A stretch of DNA of 64,000 nucleotides from Asaia sp003994335 (GCF_037151175.1 NZ_JBBCOR010000002.1:248001-312000), one strand, 5' to 3'; counted from the stretch's first letter, positions 26,692-36,008 are shown. Notes: a model not told the origin generated them from the sequence alone. Numbers and translations are program-made.

Positions 26692-27650
26692 ACAGACAGG
26701 CCCTCGTCGGTGCGTTCGTTCTCGGAGGCCTGGCGCTCATGATCAGCGCCTTCGTCTTTTTCGGTAATTTTCACCCTTTCACCCACATGGATCGGGCTGT
26801 CCTGATTTTCCGGGGGTCAACCAACGGGCTATCCGTGGGAGCGCCGGTCAATTTCCGGGGTGTTCAGGTGGGCGCGGTCGATCGAATCGCGATCGAGTAT
26901 GATCCCAAAACACGCGAAGCCTATATCCCCGTCTATGTGACACTCAGACGCGACGATATCCTCGTAGCTGGTGAGAAACACGGTCATCTGCCCAGCCTGC
27001 ATGATCTGGTCGATCATGGCCTTCGGGGCGAGATGAATCTCAAGAGCTTCGTGACCGGCACCTCGCAGATCGATCTCGATATCTCCCCCGGCACCCCGGC
27101 CGTGCTCCATCCCGAACTGACGGATGTGACCGAGATTCCGACGCGCCAATCCTCCATACAGGCCATTACGAATACCCTGACCCATCTCCCCCTGCGCAAA
27201 CTCAGCGACGATGCCTCGGCCACGCTCGCGATCGTCCACCATCTGGCCGAAACGCTCGATCAGCGCCTGCCCGCCCTGGCCGACAGCGTTCAGGCCACAT
27301 CTGACCACAGCCGTGAAACAGTGGATGCGGCGCACCAGATGATCACCACGCTCCAGCCGCAACTGCTCCATACGCTGCAAAGCGTCGACCGCCTTGCCAG
27401 CACCGGGACCGAACAGCTCTCCGCCCGCGGGCAGGAACTGCATCTGCTGCTTCAGAACAGCCGCAGCACCATGGAGACGGCCAACAAGACGCTGGCCAAT
27501 CTGCAAAGCATGACCTCCCCGCGCTCGATAGATCGCGCCAATCTGGATTCCGCCCTGCGTGACATCGCCTCGGCAGCTGCCGCCTTGCGCGGCTTCGCCA
27601 ATGACGTCGAGCGCAACCCGCAACTTCTCCTGACAGGACGCCGCCAATGA
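26688..27650 (+). CDS. mlaD: MlaD-type MCE-domain protein
   Basis: A 320-residue protein with one N-terminal membrane helix (about 5-27) and an MCE domain starting at FRGSTNGLSVGAPVNFRGVQVGAVDRI. The C-terminal 150 residues are predicted helical and rich in Q, L and S, like the long tails of MCE proteins that form a periplasmic tube or stack. It is longer than E. coli MlaD (about 180) and closer to the MCE proteins of alphaproteobacterial four-gene operons. Confidence 0.9.
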   Translation: MNRQALVGAFVLGGLALMISAFVFFGNFHPFTHMDRAVLIFRGSTNGLSVGAPVNFRGVQVGAVDRIAIEYDPKTREAYIPVYVTLRRDDILVAGEKHGHLPSLHDLVDHGLRGEMNLKSFVTGTSQIDLDISPGTPAVLHPELTDVTEIPTRQSSIQAITNTLTHLPLRKLSDDASATLAIVHHLAETLDQRLPALADSVQATSDHSRETVDAAHQMITTLQPQLLHTLQSVDRLASTGTEQLSARGQELHLLLQNSRSTMETANKTLANLQSMTSPRSIDRANLDSALRDIASAAAALRGFANDVERNPQLLLTGRRQ

Positions 27651-28210
27651 GACTGCACCATCTTTTTCCTGCGGTCGCTCTGGGGCTGCTTTCTGCCTGT
27701 GCTTCCGCACCGGTCCAGTTCTACACGCTCGCGCCCGTCGCGGGGCCAGTCGCGACACCACCGCGCAATGCAGCTGTGGTCTATGTTCCGCGCGTGGTCA
27801 TGCCGGATTATCTCGACACCCAAGATATTCTTGTACGCGACGATAGTCGTCTTCTGCGCAGCAGCAATGGTCGCTGGGCCAGCCGCCTCTCCCAGTCGGC
27901 GACCGACCTGATTGTCGCACGTCTGTCCCAGGACTGGCCGCAGGCAATGGTGACCGCCTATGCGCCGGTTGAGACGCCCGACTCACGGCTCAGCATCACC
28001 ATGGAGCGTCTGGATATGACGAGCGATGGCAAGGCTGTGGTTCTGGCAAGCTGGACACGCCTGCCCCGCGACGAAACGCGTCCTGTCCGACAGGGACGCA
28101 GCATGGAAAGCGTACAGGGCAGCGTTGCAACCGATCAGGAGAAGGCCGCCCTGCTGCGTCAGCTTTTCGAGAAGCTGGCAGATCGTATCGCCGCTGAATC
28201 GGCGGGCTGA
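27647..28210 (+). CDS. ABC-type transport auxiliary lipoprotein (PqiC-like)
   Basis: A 187-residue lipoprotein: the signal LFPAVALGLLSACAS has a lipobox (LSAC). FYTLAP directly after the lipid anchor is characteristic of PqiC/ABC_trans_aux proteins, which partner MCE systems at the outer membrane. It overlaps mlaD by four bases and is the last gene of the operon. Confidence 0.88.
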   Translation: MRLHHLFPAVALGLLSACASAPVQFYTLAPVAGPVATPPRNAAVVYVPRVVMPDYLDTQDILVRDDSRLLRSSNGRWASRLSQSATDLIVARLSQDWPQAMVTAYAPVETPDSRLSITMERLDMTSDGKAVVLASWTRLPRDETRPVRQGRSMESVQGSVATDQEKAALLRQLFEKLADRIAAESAG

Positions 28211-28290
28211 ACCGACGGGACAGGCCGACGGGCCGGCCCATCCGGGCTGGCGCATGGCCCTGGGATCGGGCAACGCTGCGAGCAGATACC

Positions 28291-28333
28291 CCCCGCCTCC
28301 TCTCCCGAATGACGGGAGGGCGATCAGGCGGGG
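28291..28333 (+). terminator. Two-step hairpin terminator after MCE operon
   Basis: Outer arms CCCCGCCT (28291-28298) and AGGCGGGG (28326-28333) enclose an inner stem CTCCCG/CGGGAG (28302-28318) with a five-base loop. It lies between the convergent MCE operon and porin gene. A second small CTCTCTC/GAGAGAG hairpin (28428-28448) adjoins the porin stop. Confidence 0.6.
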
Positions 28334-28453
28334 CACAAGATCTGCTCTGTATCCCGGTGGAACTCCCGGGTTGGAGAACGCCCCCTCCGCCCCGAGACCA
28401 AGAGCCTACTCGGCAGTTCATGGACTTCTCTCTCTTTCCGGGAGAGAGCTTCC

Positions 28454-30343
28454 TCAGAAAGCCGCCTGAATGCGACTCCCGATGGAATTGATCGACCGGC
28501 CCTTGTTGTTGACGGTGCCGACCGTCTGCGCGCGCGTGGCGTCGATATGGCTGTATTGAAGCTGAATGCGGTAATGACGGTTGAGATACCAGTTGAGCCC
28601 GCCTGACCACACGGTCTGCACCCCACCGCGCACACCCCCGGTAACCGATGCGGGCTGATCCTTGAAAATATTGCTGTTGAAGTCCATCACGCTCCAGCGG
28701 CCGACCAGCTCAAGCGCACCCCACTGGTTGTTCCAGAGGTCAAAATCTTCCTTGGGCGCAGGGGCAGAAAACGCCGCATCCTTGGGGCTGTAGCGTCGCG
28801 TCTGACCGAAAAGCGTATAGCTGCCCGCAACGTAATAGCCGTCGAACCCGAGATTGGGCGCGGGGCCCTTGCGTCGTGCATCGTCGTCGCGTGTGACGCC
28901 GATATGGTAATATTCCGCCTGGATGAGTGCCTTGTCGTAGCGCAACGCGATTTCCGGCCCCGCAGCCCAGACCTTCCCGATGTCCGTAATCGTCCCGGTC
29001 GAGACGAGACGCTCATTGGTCAGGCGTGTTTCCGGTCGGTCCGTCAGGGCCAGAACACGCCCTTGGGAGGTCTGATTACGCTTGAATGAGGCTGTGCTGG
29101 ACACCCCGAGATGCAGATCCACCAGCTTGGTAGCAATCGGACGCCCGGCTACACGCAACAGACCACCGATATGGCTGTCGGAAATCGTCGGGTCGGTCGT
29201 CCGATCACCATAAGTCTGGCCGGTCAGATAGGCGCCCAGATACCAGCGGTTCTGATGGGTACGTCCACCCAGACTCATGCGGGCATCACCGGCCGCAATC
29301 TGGCGCACCACTTCAGAAATCGAGGCGCGCTCCATGAGAATGAACCCGTTCGAGGATTCAGAGTCCTGCATGGTCACACGCGGCTGATAATACCCAAAGG
29401 TGAATTGGGAGTTGTGAACGCCGCTATAGACGATATTGGCTTCATAGAGCCCTGCTGTGCCGTCGACCGTGCGCCCCCATTCGGGCGTGAGATTGGCGAG
29501 CAGATTGCCATAGCGCCATGTCAGGGGCAGACGCAGGCGTCGCGCATTCTCGTTCATTTTCGGGAAGCGGCCCGTCTGACCCTGCGCCGCACCGCCCGAT
29601 GAGGGAAAACCCCCGATATCGAAATGCATGACGAGCCCGACCGAGAAGGCATAGAGCCCGTCACTCGATGCGATGGTCGGTCGACCTGCCGGAAAGCCGA
29701 TCCGTATGCCCCCGATATCGACGGTTTCCGCCGAACGGGTCGCGCGACGGAAATCGGCAAATGACATGTTCAGACCATGATCGGGCGGCGGAATGAGGTG
29801 CGTGTCGTAAGCGACCTGAGGATTGGAAGGCCGCCCCGCGCGCCGTATGATCGGAGACGAAGCAAGCTGCACCGGTGCATCCCCGACAGCCGCCTTGCCC
29901 TGCACCATGGACGTTTCTGCGGAGGCAGGAACGGGGCGCGCGCCGGGTGGGACCGTGCCGGAAGGCGAAGCCGAGGATTGCTGCATTGCGCTGTTGCTTG
30001 CCAGCGCCGTGGCCGCAGAAGCGCCCGACGCAGGCAGCGCTCGCAGGACTTTCCCACCCGGCGCGGCGTTTTCGCCTTGGGCAATGCCGGATCGGGCGGA
30101 TTTGGCCCGCGCTGATATGGCCTGGACCGGTTTGGCTTGAGCCAGCTCGAACTTGCGCCTCATGGTGCGCTCCTTGACGAGTTCGCGCCTCAGATCGCTG
30201 ATCTGACCCTGCATCTGCGCGCGCATCTCGAGCATTTCGCGTCTCAGTGCCGCAATATCATCTGACTGGCCCGCCGCCATGGCAGAAACAGGAAAAGCCG
30301 TGCTGCCAAGCAGCAGCGAAAGAACGAGAGAACGCGCACGCAT
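28454..30343 (-). CDS. Phosphate-selective-type porin (OprO/OprP family)
   Basis: A 629-residue outer-membrane protein. The signal peptide (MRARSLVLSLLLGSTAFPVSAMA) is followed by a coiled-coil stretch (about 27-65: DIAALRREMLEMRAQMQGQ), a low-complexity alanine/proline linker, and a beta-barrel from about 190 to the end (QAAF). The barrel sequence (TPEWGRTVDGTAGLYEANIVY, WNNQWGALELVGRWSVMDF) is of the OprO/OprP type. Family members pass phosphate or polyphosphate, but many homologues are untested, so the substrate is not certain. Length is greater than the usual 400-450 because of the linker. It appears to be a single-gene unit. Confidence 0.84.
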   Translation of the reverse strand: MRARSLVLSLLLGSTAFPVSAMAAGQSDDIAALRREMLEMRAQMQGQISDLRRELVKERTMRRKFELAQAKPVQAISARAKSARSGIAQGENAAPGGKVLRALPASGASAATALASNSAMQQSSASPSGTVPPGARPVPASAETSMVQGKAAVGDAPVQLASSPIIRRAGRPSNPQVAYDTHLIPPPDHGLNMSFADFRRATRSAETVDIGGIRIGFPAGRPTIASSDGLYAFSVGLVMHFDIGGFPSSGGAAQGQTGRFPKMNENARRLRLPLTWRYGNLLANLTPEWGRTVDGTAGLYEANIVYSGVHNSQFTFGYYQPRVTMQDSESSNGFILMERASISEVVRQIAAGDARMSLGGRTHQNRWYLGAYLTGQTYGDRTTDPTISDSHIGGLLRVAGRPIATKLVDLHLGVSSTASFKRNQTSQGRVLALTDRPETRLTNERLVSTGTITDIGKVWAAGPEIALRYDKALIQAEYYHIGVTRDDDARRKGPAPNLGFDGYYVAGSYTLFGQTRRYSPKDAAFSAPAPKEDFDLWNNQWGALELVGRWSVMDFNSNIFKDQPASVTGGVRGGVQTVWSGGLNWYLNRHYRIQLQYSHIDATRAQTVGTVNNKGRSINSIGSRIQAAF

Positions 30344-30557
30344 AAATCGACAGGACTCTGAAACAAGCTGTGGTGCGCGCTGCTATAACCGAGCCTCTAC
30401 CCCATTGGGCCGCCTGTTTTATGACAAAGAGCGACCCGCCCTCCCCAGAGCTGTGATCCGCAGACATCCAGACTGTCTCAAACCGGTTTTCCCGGAACCT
30501 TCCGTCGGGCGAGAGTACGGAGCCTCTGGCGAGAACAGGCCAGTCGGCTCGCTGCCT

Positions 30558-31670
30558 TCAGGAAGAAGCTGCGCCCTCTGCTCCGCGTTTTTCTTCCGAG
30601 AGAGGGAGGAAGCGCATCGGGCAGCCATTCAGCTTGCTCCGCAACCCTGCCGAAAACGGATAGGCCACGCGGCGCGCGCGCATGATGTTCCCCAGGGGCC
30701 TGTGGGCCGCCAGACCATGCCAGGGCGAAAAACTGAGCCTGTCGTCGATCTGGCGCGAGTTCTCCTCGCTCCAGCTCGCCTGGGGCGGAAATTCGAGGCT
30801 CGCCACGACGTGAAACGGGCTCGTCGCCTCATTCCACTCCGTTGCCGCAGTCTCGATCGGATGGTCGTGCAGATCGTGGCAGAGCTGAGCGCGCAGGCTC
30901 ATACGCCCGCCTTCTCGAGCCATATCCACCGCAACGGCGCGCCTGATGGCCGTCGGCTCATGATCGATCGCGATGAGCGTGCCCGTGAGCCGTTTGAAAC
31001 TCTCTGATTCCGGCACCAGATCGAGCTTCGCGACATGGTCGCCGTAACGGAGCGGCACCTGGGAGTGGAACCTGTCCCCCAGAGGATGGGTCGGAATGAA
31101 CCCGCCAAGCGCATCGAGCGCGGCGCTCCTTCTGCCGAGGCGAACAAGCATTTTCTGTATGGCACGCAGCACACGTGACAAGGCCGCCTTTGCCCCCTCT
31201 GCCCTGTCCGTGGTCAGCGCCAGAACGCGCAGGTTTTTCAGGAAGCCTCCGGCGTCGGGCGCACCGAAAACCGTACCATTGGCAAACAGGAAGTCCTGAA
31301 CCGCGACCCCCTGATTATCAGGGAGGAGCGTGCCCGGCACATCGTGGATCTTGAGCGCGAAACCGCGCGGTCCGGATACTGCATCACGCAACGGATCGCC
31401 CGGAATGGCCGAGAGTCGCGCCGTCACGCGGTAGCGTGCGCCTTGCGCAAAAAGCCCCTGCGCCAGTTCGGGTGGCAGATTGTCGGGGATGGTCAGCGTG
31501 CCCGCGAGCAGCGCATGGCTCTTCGCGTGAACACCACGCGACGCATGTCCCAGATCGCGATGCGTCGCCCTGACGATCCGCGCGAAAACCCTGAGCAGTG
31601 CTCTTTGCACATTTCGTTCTTCCGGACGCGGAGTTTCAAGCGACTCAGAGTATTGCAAAGGAGGCTTCAT
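30558..31670 (-). CDS. Catalase-family protein, atypical
   Basis: A 370-residue catalase-fold protein, shorter than true monofunctional catalases (about 480 or more). GVHAKSHALLAGTL carries the distal histidine context, and SGPRGFALKIHDVPG and VQDFLFANGTVFGAP match family blocks. In the region where catalases have the heme-ligand tyrosine (RLFSYPDTHRHRLG-type), this protein reads RLSFSPWHGLAAHRPLG, with no tyrosine, so heme binding and catalase activity are doubtful. Related short proteins act on peroxides or fatty-acid hydroperoxides in some bacteria. It starts 79 bases after the flavin hydroxyacid dehydrogenase stop and may handle its by-product. The ATG at 31670 is chosen; the open frame continues into the upstream gene. 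Confidence 0.75.
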   Translation of the reverse strand: MKPPLQYSESLETPRPEERNVQRALLRVFARIVRATHRDLGHASRGVHAKSHALLAGTLTIPDNLPPELAQGLFAQGARYRVTARLSAIPGDPLRDAVSGPRGFALKIHDVPGTLLPDNQGVAVQDFLFANGTVFGAPDAGGFLKNLRVLALTTDRAEGAKAALSRVLRAIQKMLVRLGRRSAALDALGGFIPTHPLGDRFHSQVPLRYGDHVAKLDLVPESESFKRLTGTLIAIDHEPTAIRRAVAVDMAREGGRMSLRAQLCHDLHDHPIETAATEWNEATSPFHVVASLEFPPQASWSEENSRQIDDRLSFSPWHGLAAHRPLGNIMRARRVAYPFSAGLRSKLNGCPMRFLPLSEEKRGAEGAASS

Positions 31671-31749
31671 AAGGGCGCGTCCGACGGAGAGGGAGGAATT
31701 TGGCAGCCCTCTCAACCCCGGTCCCTGAACGAAGTTTCCGCGCGTTTTC

Positions 31750-32952
31750 TCAGGTCCGTTCGGGTGCGCGCTCGACAAATGCCATGTCGCCCAGATCCTT
31801 CAGCATCGCGATATCGAGCGCGCCGAGATCCGTGACCCCTAAAAGCGCGAGGTCGCGAGAGAGTTCTGTCTTGAGAATGGACACGGCCTTGTCCAGCCCT
31901 GCCCCGCCGGCCAGCGCACAGGCCTGGAGGAACGGACGGCCCAGCATGACCGCATCCGCGCCGAGCGCCATGGCCTTCAGCACATCGCCCCCGCAGCGGA
32001 ATCCGCTATCGATCACCACACTCATCGACCCCGCAGCCTTCTTGATTTCTTCAAGCACCTCGAGAGGCGCAACCGTGGAGTCCAGAAGACGCGCACCGTG
32101 ATCCGAAATACCGATCCCATCCGCACCGATACGCGCCGCTTCTTCTGCATCTTCAGGACGCAGGATGCCCTTGAGGATGAGCTTGCCTTTCCAGCGCGCG
32201 CGGATATGGCGGATATGATCCCAGGTAAAATGGGGCGACCCGCCCACAGCGGCGATCTCGTTCGAGAAGAGCCCCGGCCCGCCCTGAGGACGGATATTGA
32301 CGATCTTCGGATTTTTGTCGCGCAGGATGGTTCGTCCCAATGTGCCGAAGGTCCAGCCGGGATGAGTCATGCCCCCCAGAGTGGCGCGCAGATTGGGCCG
32401 GATGGGCATGGAGTACCCGGCGCGTGTCTCGGCAATGCGTTGCGCCGGGACGGGCACGTCGCAGGTAATGAGCAGGACGGGATAACCTGCGTTCTGCACA
32501 CGGTCGATCATGCCATCGATGATCTCGAGATCGCTCGGCAGATAGGCCGCAAACCACGCGCGTGGGTTGATGCGGATAATCTCTTCCAGCGGGGTAAGCG
32601 AGTTGGCCGAGAGCGCGTAGAACAGGTTGTGTCGCCGTGCCGCCGCCGCCTCGATGCGATCGGCATCATAGCGCGTCATGGCGGCGCCACCCGTGGGCGC
32701 GAAGCCGAAGGGCTGGTCGTATTCCTCACCGAATAGCGTAATCTTCGTACTGAGCGAGGAGACATCGCGCAGGCGATAGGGCCGCCACAGATAACGTTGG
32801 AAAATGGCCCTGTTGCGTCTCAGGCTGAGTTCGGAGCCCGCCCCGTTGCGGACATATTCATAGACGGCCTTGGGCAGATAACGCTTCACCGCCTTCTCGA
32901 AATCGGTGAGCTGATAGATATCGTGGAGGCGTCTTTTCGCCGTCATGGACAT
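31750..32952 (-). CDS. FMN-dependent alpha-hydroxyacid dehydrogenase (LldD-like)
   Basis: A 400-residue flavoenzyme of the L-lactate dehydrogenase/glycolate oxidase family. It has the N-terminal HDIYQLTDFEKAVKRYLP, the FMN segment FGFAPTGGAAM, LLITCDVPVPAQRI, KLILKGILRPEDAEEA and the phosphate loop VIDSGFRCGGDVLKAMALGADAVMLGRP. The active-site histidine is kept, but the usual SNHGGRQLD block reads SDHGARLLD near residue 283, which suggests altered substrate or electron-acceptor use. The ATG at 32952 has GGAG upstream. It is divergent from the pyruvate-oxidase-like operon, with a 21-bp palindrome between. Whether it is a quinone-linked dehydrogenase or a peroxide-producing oxidase is not decidable here. 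Confidence 0.86.
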   Translation of the reverse strand: MSMTAKRRLHDIYQLTDFEKAVKRYLPKAVYEYVRNGAGSELSLRRNRAIFQRYLWRPYRLRDVSSLSTKITLFGEEYDQPFGFAPTGGAAMTRYDADRIEAAAARRHNLFYALSANSLTPLEEIIRINPRAWFAAYLPSDLEIIDGMIDRVQNAGYPVLLITCDVPVPAQRIAETRAGYSMPIRPNLRATLGGMTHPGWTFGTLGRTILRDKNPKIVNIRPQGGPGLFSNEIAAVGGSPHFTWDHIRHIRARWKGKLILKGILRPEDAEEAARIGADGIGISDHGARLLDSTVAPLEVLEEIKKAAGSMSVVIDSGFRCGGDVLKAMALGADAVMLGRPFLQACALAGGAGLDKAVSILKTELSRDLALLGVTDLGALDIAMLKDLGDMAFVERAPERT

Positions 32953-33059
32953 GGTCAAACTCCGCTCTGGTCGCATGGGGTGCCGGGGCTGGCCCGTTCT
33001 CGTTCAGTCAAAACGGCAAGCGTTGCCCGTTCGGCGGCTGGATCTGACGTCACGTTAAT

Positions 33060-33080
33060 GTGAGGATGATCGATCCTCAC
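33060..33080. promoter_or_regulatory. Perfect 21-bp palindrome in divergent promoter
   Basis: GTGAGGAT, five bases, ATCCTCAC. It sits 107 bases upstream of the hydroxyacid dehydrogenase gene and 156 bases upstream of the pyruvate-oxidase-like gene, so one regulator could control both. It does not match the classic LldR or PdhR sites. Confidence 0.45.
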
Positions 33081-33236
33081 CGGATATCGCTTTCCCGCCG
33101 CCTAACACGCGGAAAAACCTCGCAATGGTCGTTTCGGTTCATGAATATAAAATAATTTTACAAACTGTGTAGATGAACATTCGCACTTGACGCGACGTTG
33201 CTCCGCCACACAGCCAAACGCCGGAGCATCGATGCC

Positions 33237-35030
33237 ATGTCCATGAATGTCAGTGAATTCATGTGGAAACGCCTCCAGGAATGGGGCCTCAAGCGCGCCT
33301 ATGGATATCCTGGTGACGGCGCTGGTGGCATCGATGTAGCGCTGCAGCGCGAGATCGACGCGGGGCGTGTGGAATATGTTCAGGTACGCCACGAGGAAAT
33401 GGCCGCCTTCATGGCCTCAGCCCATGCGAAATTCACGGGTCAGGTCGGGTTGTGTTTCGCCACCTCCGGTCCCGGCGCTATCCATCTGCTGAACGGACTC
33501 TATGACGCCAAGCTCGATCATGTGGGCGTGGTCGCGATCATGGGCCAGCAGGCCCGCACCTGCATGGGGTCGAATTACCAGCAGGAAGTCGATCTCCAGT
33601 CGCTCTGCAAGGATGTCGGCTCGGAATATATCGTGACCGTCACCGAGCCGTCGCAGATGCGCCATGCGATCGATCGCGCCGTACGCATCGCCCGTGACAA
33701 ACGGGCACCCACTATCGTGATCGTGCCCAATGACCTGCAGGAACTCCCCTACAAGGACGGCCCTGTCGCCCACGGCTATACCCATACCGGCATTGGCGAG
33801 ACCGTTACGTCCAAGGTGCCCGACATGCGGGGGCTACAGGACGCTGCCGCCCTCCTCAACTCAGGCAAGAAAGTCGCCATTCTCGCTGGGGCCGGTGCGC
33901 TGGACGCCACGGATGAACTGATCGAGATTGCGGAGCTGCTTGGTGCGGGCATTGCCAAGGCGCTGCTCGGCAAGGCCGCCGTCCCTGACGAACTCCCTTA
34001 TGTCACGGGATCGCTCGGGCTTCTTGGCACCAAACCGTCCTGGGATCTGATGAAGGAATGCGACACCTTCCTGATGGTCGGATCGGCCTATCCCTATAGC
34101 GAATTTCTGCCCGATCCGGGCCAGGCACGTGGCGTGCAGATCGATATCAACCCAGCGAATTTGTCTCTGCGCTACCCTATGGAAATCTGCCTGCAGGGCG
34201 ATAGCGTCGCCACCCTGCGTGCGCTGATCCCGCTTCTGCAGCGCAAGACCGAACGAAGCTGGCGCGAGAGGATCGAGAAGGAAGTCGCCACGTGGTGGAA
34301 AGTGCTCGAGGCACGCGCCATGACGGATGCCAATCCGATCAATCCGCAGCGTGTCTTCTGGGAAATGTCGCCGCGTCTGCCCGAGAATGCCATCATCACC
34401 GCCGATTCCGGCTCGGTTGCCAACTGGTTTGCCCGTGACCTGAAAATCCGTCGCGGCATGAAGGCATCTCTTTCCGGCGGTCTGGCCTCACTTGGGGCGG
34501 GCACGCCCTATGCCGTTGCCGCCAAGATGGCCTTCCCGGAACGCACCGTCATCGCCTGTATGGGCGATGGGGCGATGCAGATGAACGGCCTGAACGTGAT
34601 GATCACGATTTCCAAATACTGGAAGCAGTGGGAAAATCCGCGCCTGATCGTTCTCGTGCTCAATAACCGGGACCTCAATCAGGTCACATGGGAGGAACGC
34701 GTCCAGCTCGGTGAAGGCAAGACGACGGCCACCCAGTCCATTCCGGATTTCCCCTATCACAAATATGCCGAGCTTCTGGAGCTCAAGGGCATTCTTGTGG
34801 ATCACCCCGATCAGATCGCCGGTGCCTGGGACGAGGCGCTGAGCGCGGATCGCCCGGTCATTCTCGAAGCCCGCACCGACCCTGATGTCCCCCCGCTCCC
34901 TCCGCATATCACCCTGCAACAAGCCAAGGCCTTCCTCACTTCCCTGCCCACCGAGCCCGAACTGCTTGACGTGATCCGTGGCTCCGCCAAGGAAATGCTG
35001 GCGACCTTCCTGCCCACAAAGAAATCCTGA
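33237..35030 (+). CDS. Pyruvate-oxidase-like thiamine pyrophosphate enzyme
   Basis: A 597-residue TPP enzyme of the POX family. The N-terminal half has AYGYPGDGAGGIDVAL and the cofactor-activating glutamate E53 in RHEEMAAFMA; the C-terminal half has the TPP/Mg motif GDGAMQMNGLNVM ending in LNN (about 443-475). By family it would decarboxylate pyruvate or another 2-oxo acid oxidatively, passing electrons to quinone or oxygen via FAD. No C-terminal membrane-binding helix like that of E. coli PoxB is obvious. It is followed directly by a membrane protein, a gluconate-dehydrogenase-subunit-3-like protein and a GMC oxidoreductase, which is unusual. Two ATGs (33237, 33243) are possible starts. The exact 2-oxo acid is unknown. 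Confidence 0.83.
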   Translation: MSMNVSEFMWKRLQEWGLKRAYGYPGDGAGGIDVALQREIDAGRVEYVQVRHEEMAAFMASAHAKFTGQVGLCFATSGPGAIHLLNGLYDAKLDHVGVVAIMGQQARTCMGSNYQQEVDLQSLCKDVGSEYIVTVTEPSQMRHAIDRAVRIARDKRAPTIVIVPNDLQELPYKDGPVAHGYTHTGIGETVTSKVPDMRGLQDAAALLNSGKKVAILAGAGALDATDELIEIAELLGAGIAKALLGKAAVPDELPYVTGSLGLLGTKPSWDLMKECDTFLMVGSAYPYSEFLPDPGQARGVQIDINPANLSLRYPMEICLQGDSVATLRALIPLLQRKTERSWRERIEKEVATWWKVLEARAMTDANPINPQRVFWEMSPRLPENAIITADSGSVANWFARDLKIRRGMKASLSGGLASLGAGTPYAVAAKMAFPERTVIACMGDGAMQMNGLNVMITISKYWKQWENPRLIVLVLNNRDLNQVTWEERVQLGEGKTTATQSIPDFPYHKYAELLELKGILVDHPDQIAGAWDEALSADRPVILEARTDPDVPPLPPHITLQQAKAFLTSLPTEPELLDVIRGSAKEMLATFLPTKKS

Positions 35031-36008
35031 GTGGCGCGGTATAAAGGTCCGCGTGGCGCGGCCGGTTGGGCTCTTGGCCTGACCGGCGCGCTCACCGCAG
35101 CCTGTTTCGCCGCCGCAACACGCGGCGGCCGCATGGCACGACACCCCGCCACGCTGCCACGCGCCAGCGAGCCCCCCCCCTCCCCCGAAAAAGCGACACT
35201 CGCCGCACGACGTCTCAACAGGTCAGCCGGGACTCTGGCCGCCAGTGTCCTGTTCGACTCTGCGGTCGAACATTATCGGGGCGATTTCGAAAACCGTGCG
35301 ATGTACACCCCCATCGTCACCTCGGCTCTGGCACTTGCGGTCTCGGCCCATGGCACGTTCGACAAGAGCCCGGCTGCACACAGAATGCGCGACGGTGTCT
35401 ACCTGTTGACCGGTGTCGTGGGGCTGATCGGCACGGGCTTTCATGTATGGAACGTGATCCAGAAGCCGGGGCGATTTATCTGGCAGAACCTGTTCTATGG
35501 CGCGCCGTTAGGGGCGCCCATGGCAATCGGGCTCTCTGGGCTGCTCGGCTTCTTTTCAGAACGCGTACGCGATACGCCCATTGGGCGGACGCCACGCCTC
35601 TTCGGCCTGCCTGCCGGGCGCGTGATCGGGGCTGTTTCAGGCGCGGGCATGGTCGGCACGACTGCGGAAGCCGGGTTGCTCCATTTTCGCGGCAGCTTTC
35701 ACGATCCCTTCATGGCACTCCCGGTGACCATGCCACCCGCCGCGGCGGCGGCGCTCACCAATGCCTCACTGGGCGCAGCCCATACAGACCGGCGCCTGAC
35801 CCGCTGGTGGCTGCGTGCCACCGCCATCATGGGCGTGTCGGGCACGGTCTTTCATGCCATCGGCGTAGGCCGTGACATGGATGGCTGGCGCAATATCCAG
35901 CAGAACCTGCTCAACGGGCCGCCCATCCCCGCACCCCCCGCCTTTACGGGTCTGGCGCTGGCCGGTCTGGCAGCGCTCGACCTCATGGAGGATGACAGCG
36001 ATGTCTGA
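35031..36008 (+). CDS. Unknown multi-pass membrane protein
   Basis: A 325-residue protein beginning at GTG right after the TPP-enzyme stop codon. Hydrophobic stretches appear near 9-26, 90-105, 125-143, 160-176 and 230-290; between them are recurrent blocks (GTGFHVWNVIQKPGRFIWQNLFYGAPLG and later GTVFHAIGVGRDMDGWRNIQQNLLNGPP) that look like an internal duplication. I do not recognise a named family. It overlaps the next gene by eight bases, so it is part of the operon. It could anchor the downstream dehydrogenase to the membrane in place of the usual cytochrome c subunit, which is inference. Confidence 0.7.
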   Translation: MARYKGPRGAAGWALGLTGALTAACFAAATRGGRMARHPATLPRASEPPPSPEKATLAARRLNRSAGTLAASVLFDSAVEHYRGDFENRAMYTPIVTSALALAVSAHGTFDKSPAAHRMRDGVYLLTGVVGLIGTGFHVWNVIQKPGRFIWQNLFYGAPLGAPMAIGLSGLLGFFSERVRDTPIGRTPRLFGLPAGRVIGAVSGAGMVGTTAEAGLLHFRGSFHDPFMALPVTMPPAAAAALTNASLGAAHTDRRLTRWWLRATAIMGVSGTVFHAIGVGRDMDGWRNIQQNLLNGPPIPAPPAFTGLALAGLAALDLMEDDSDV

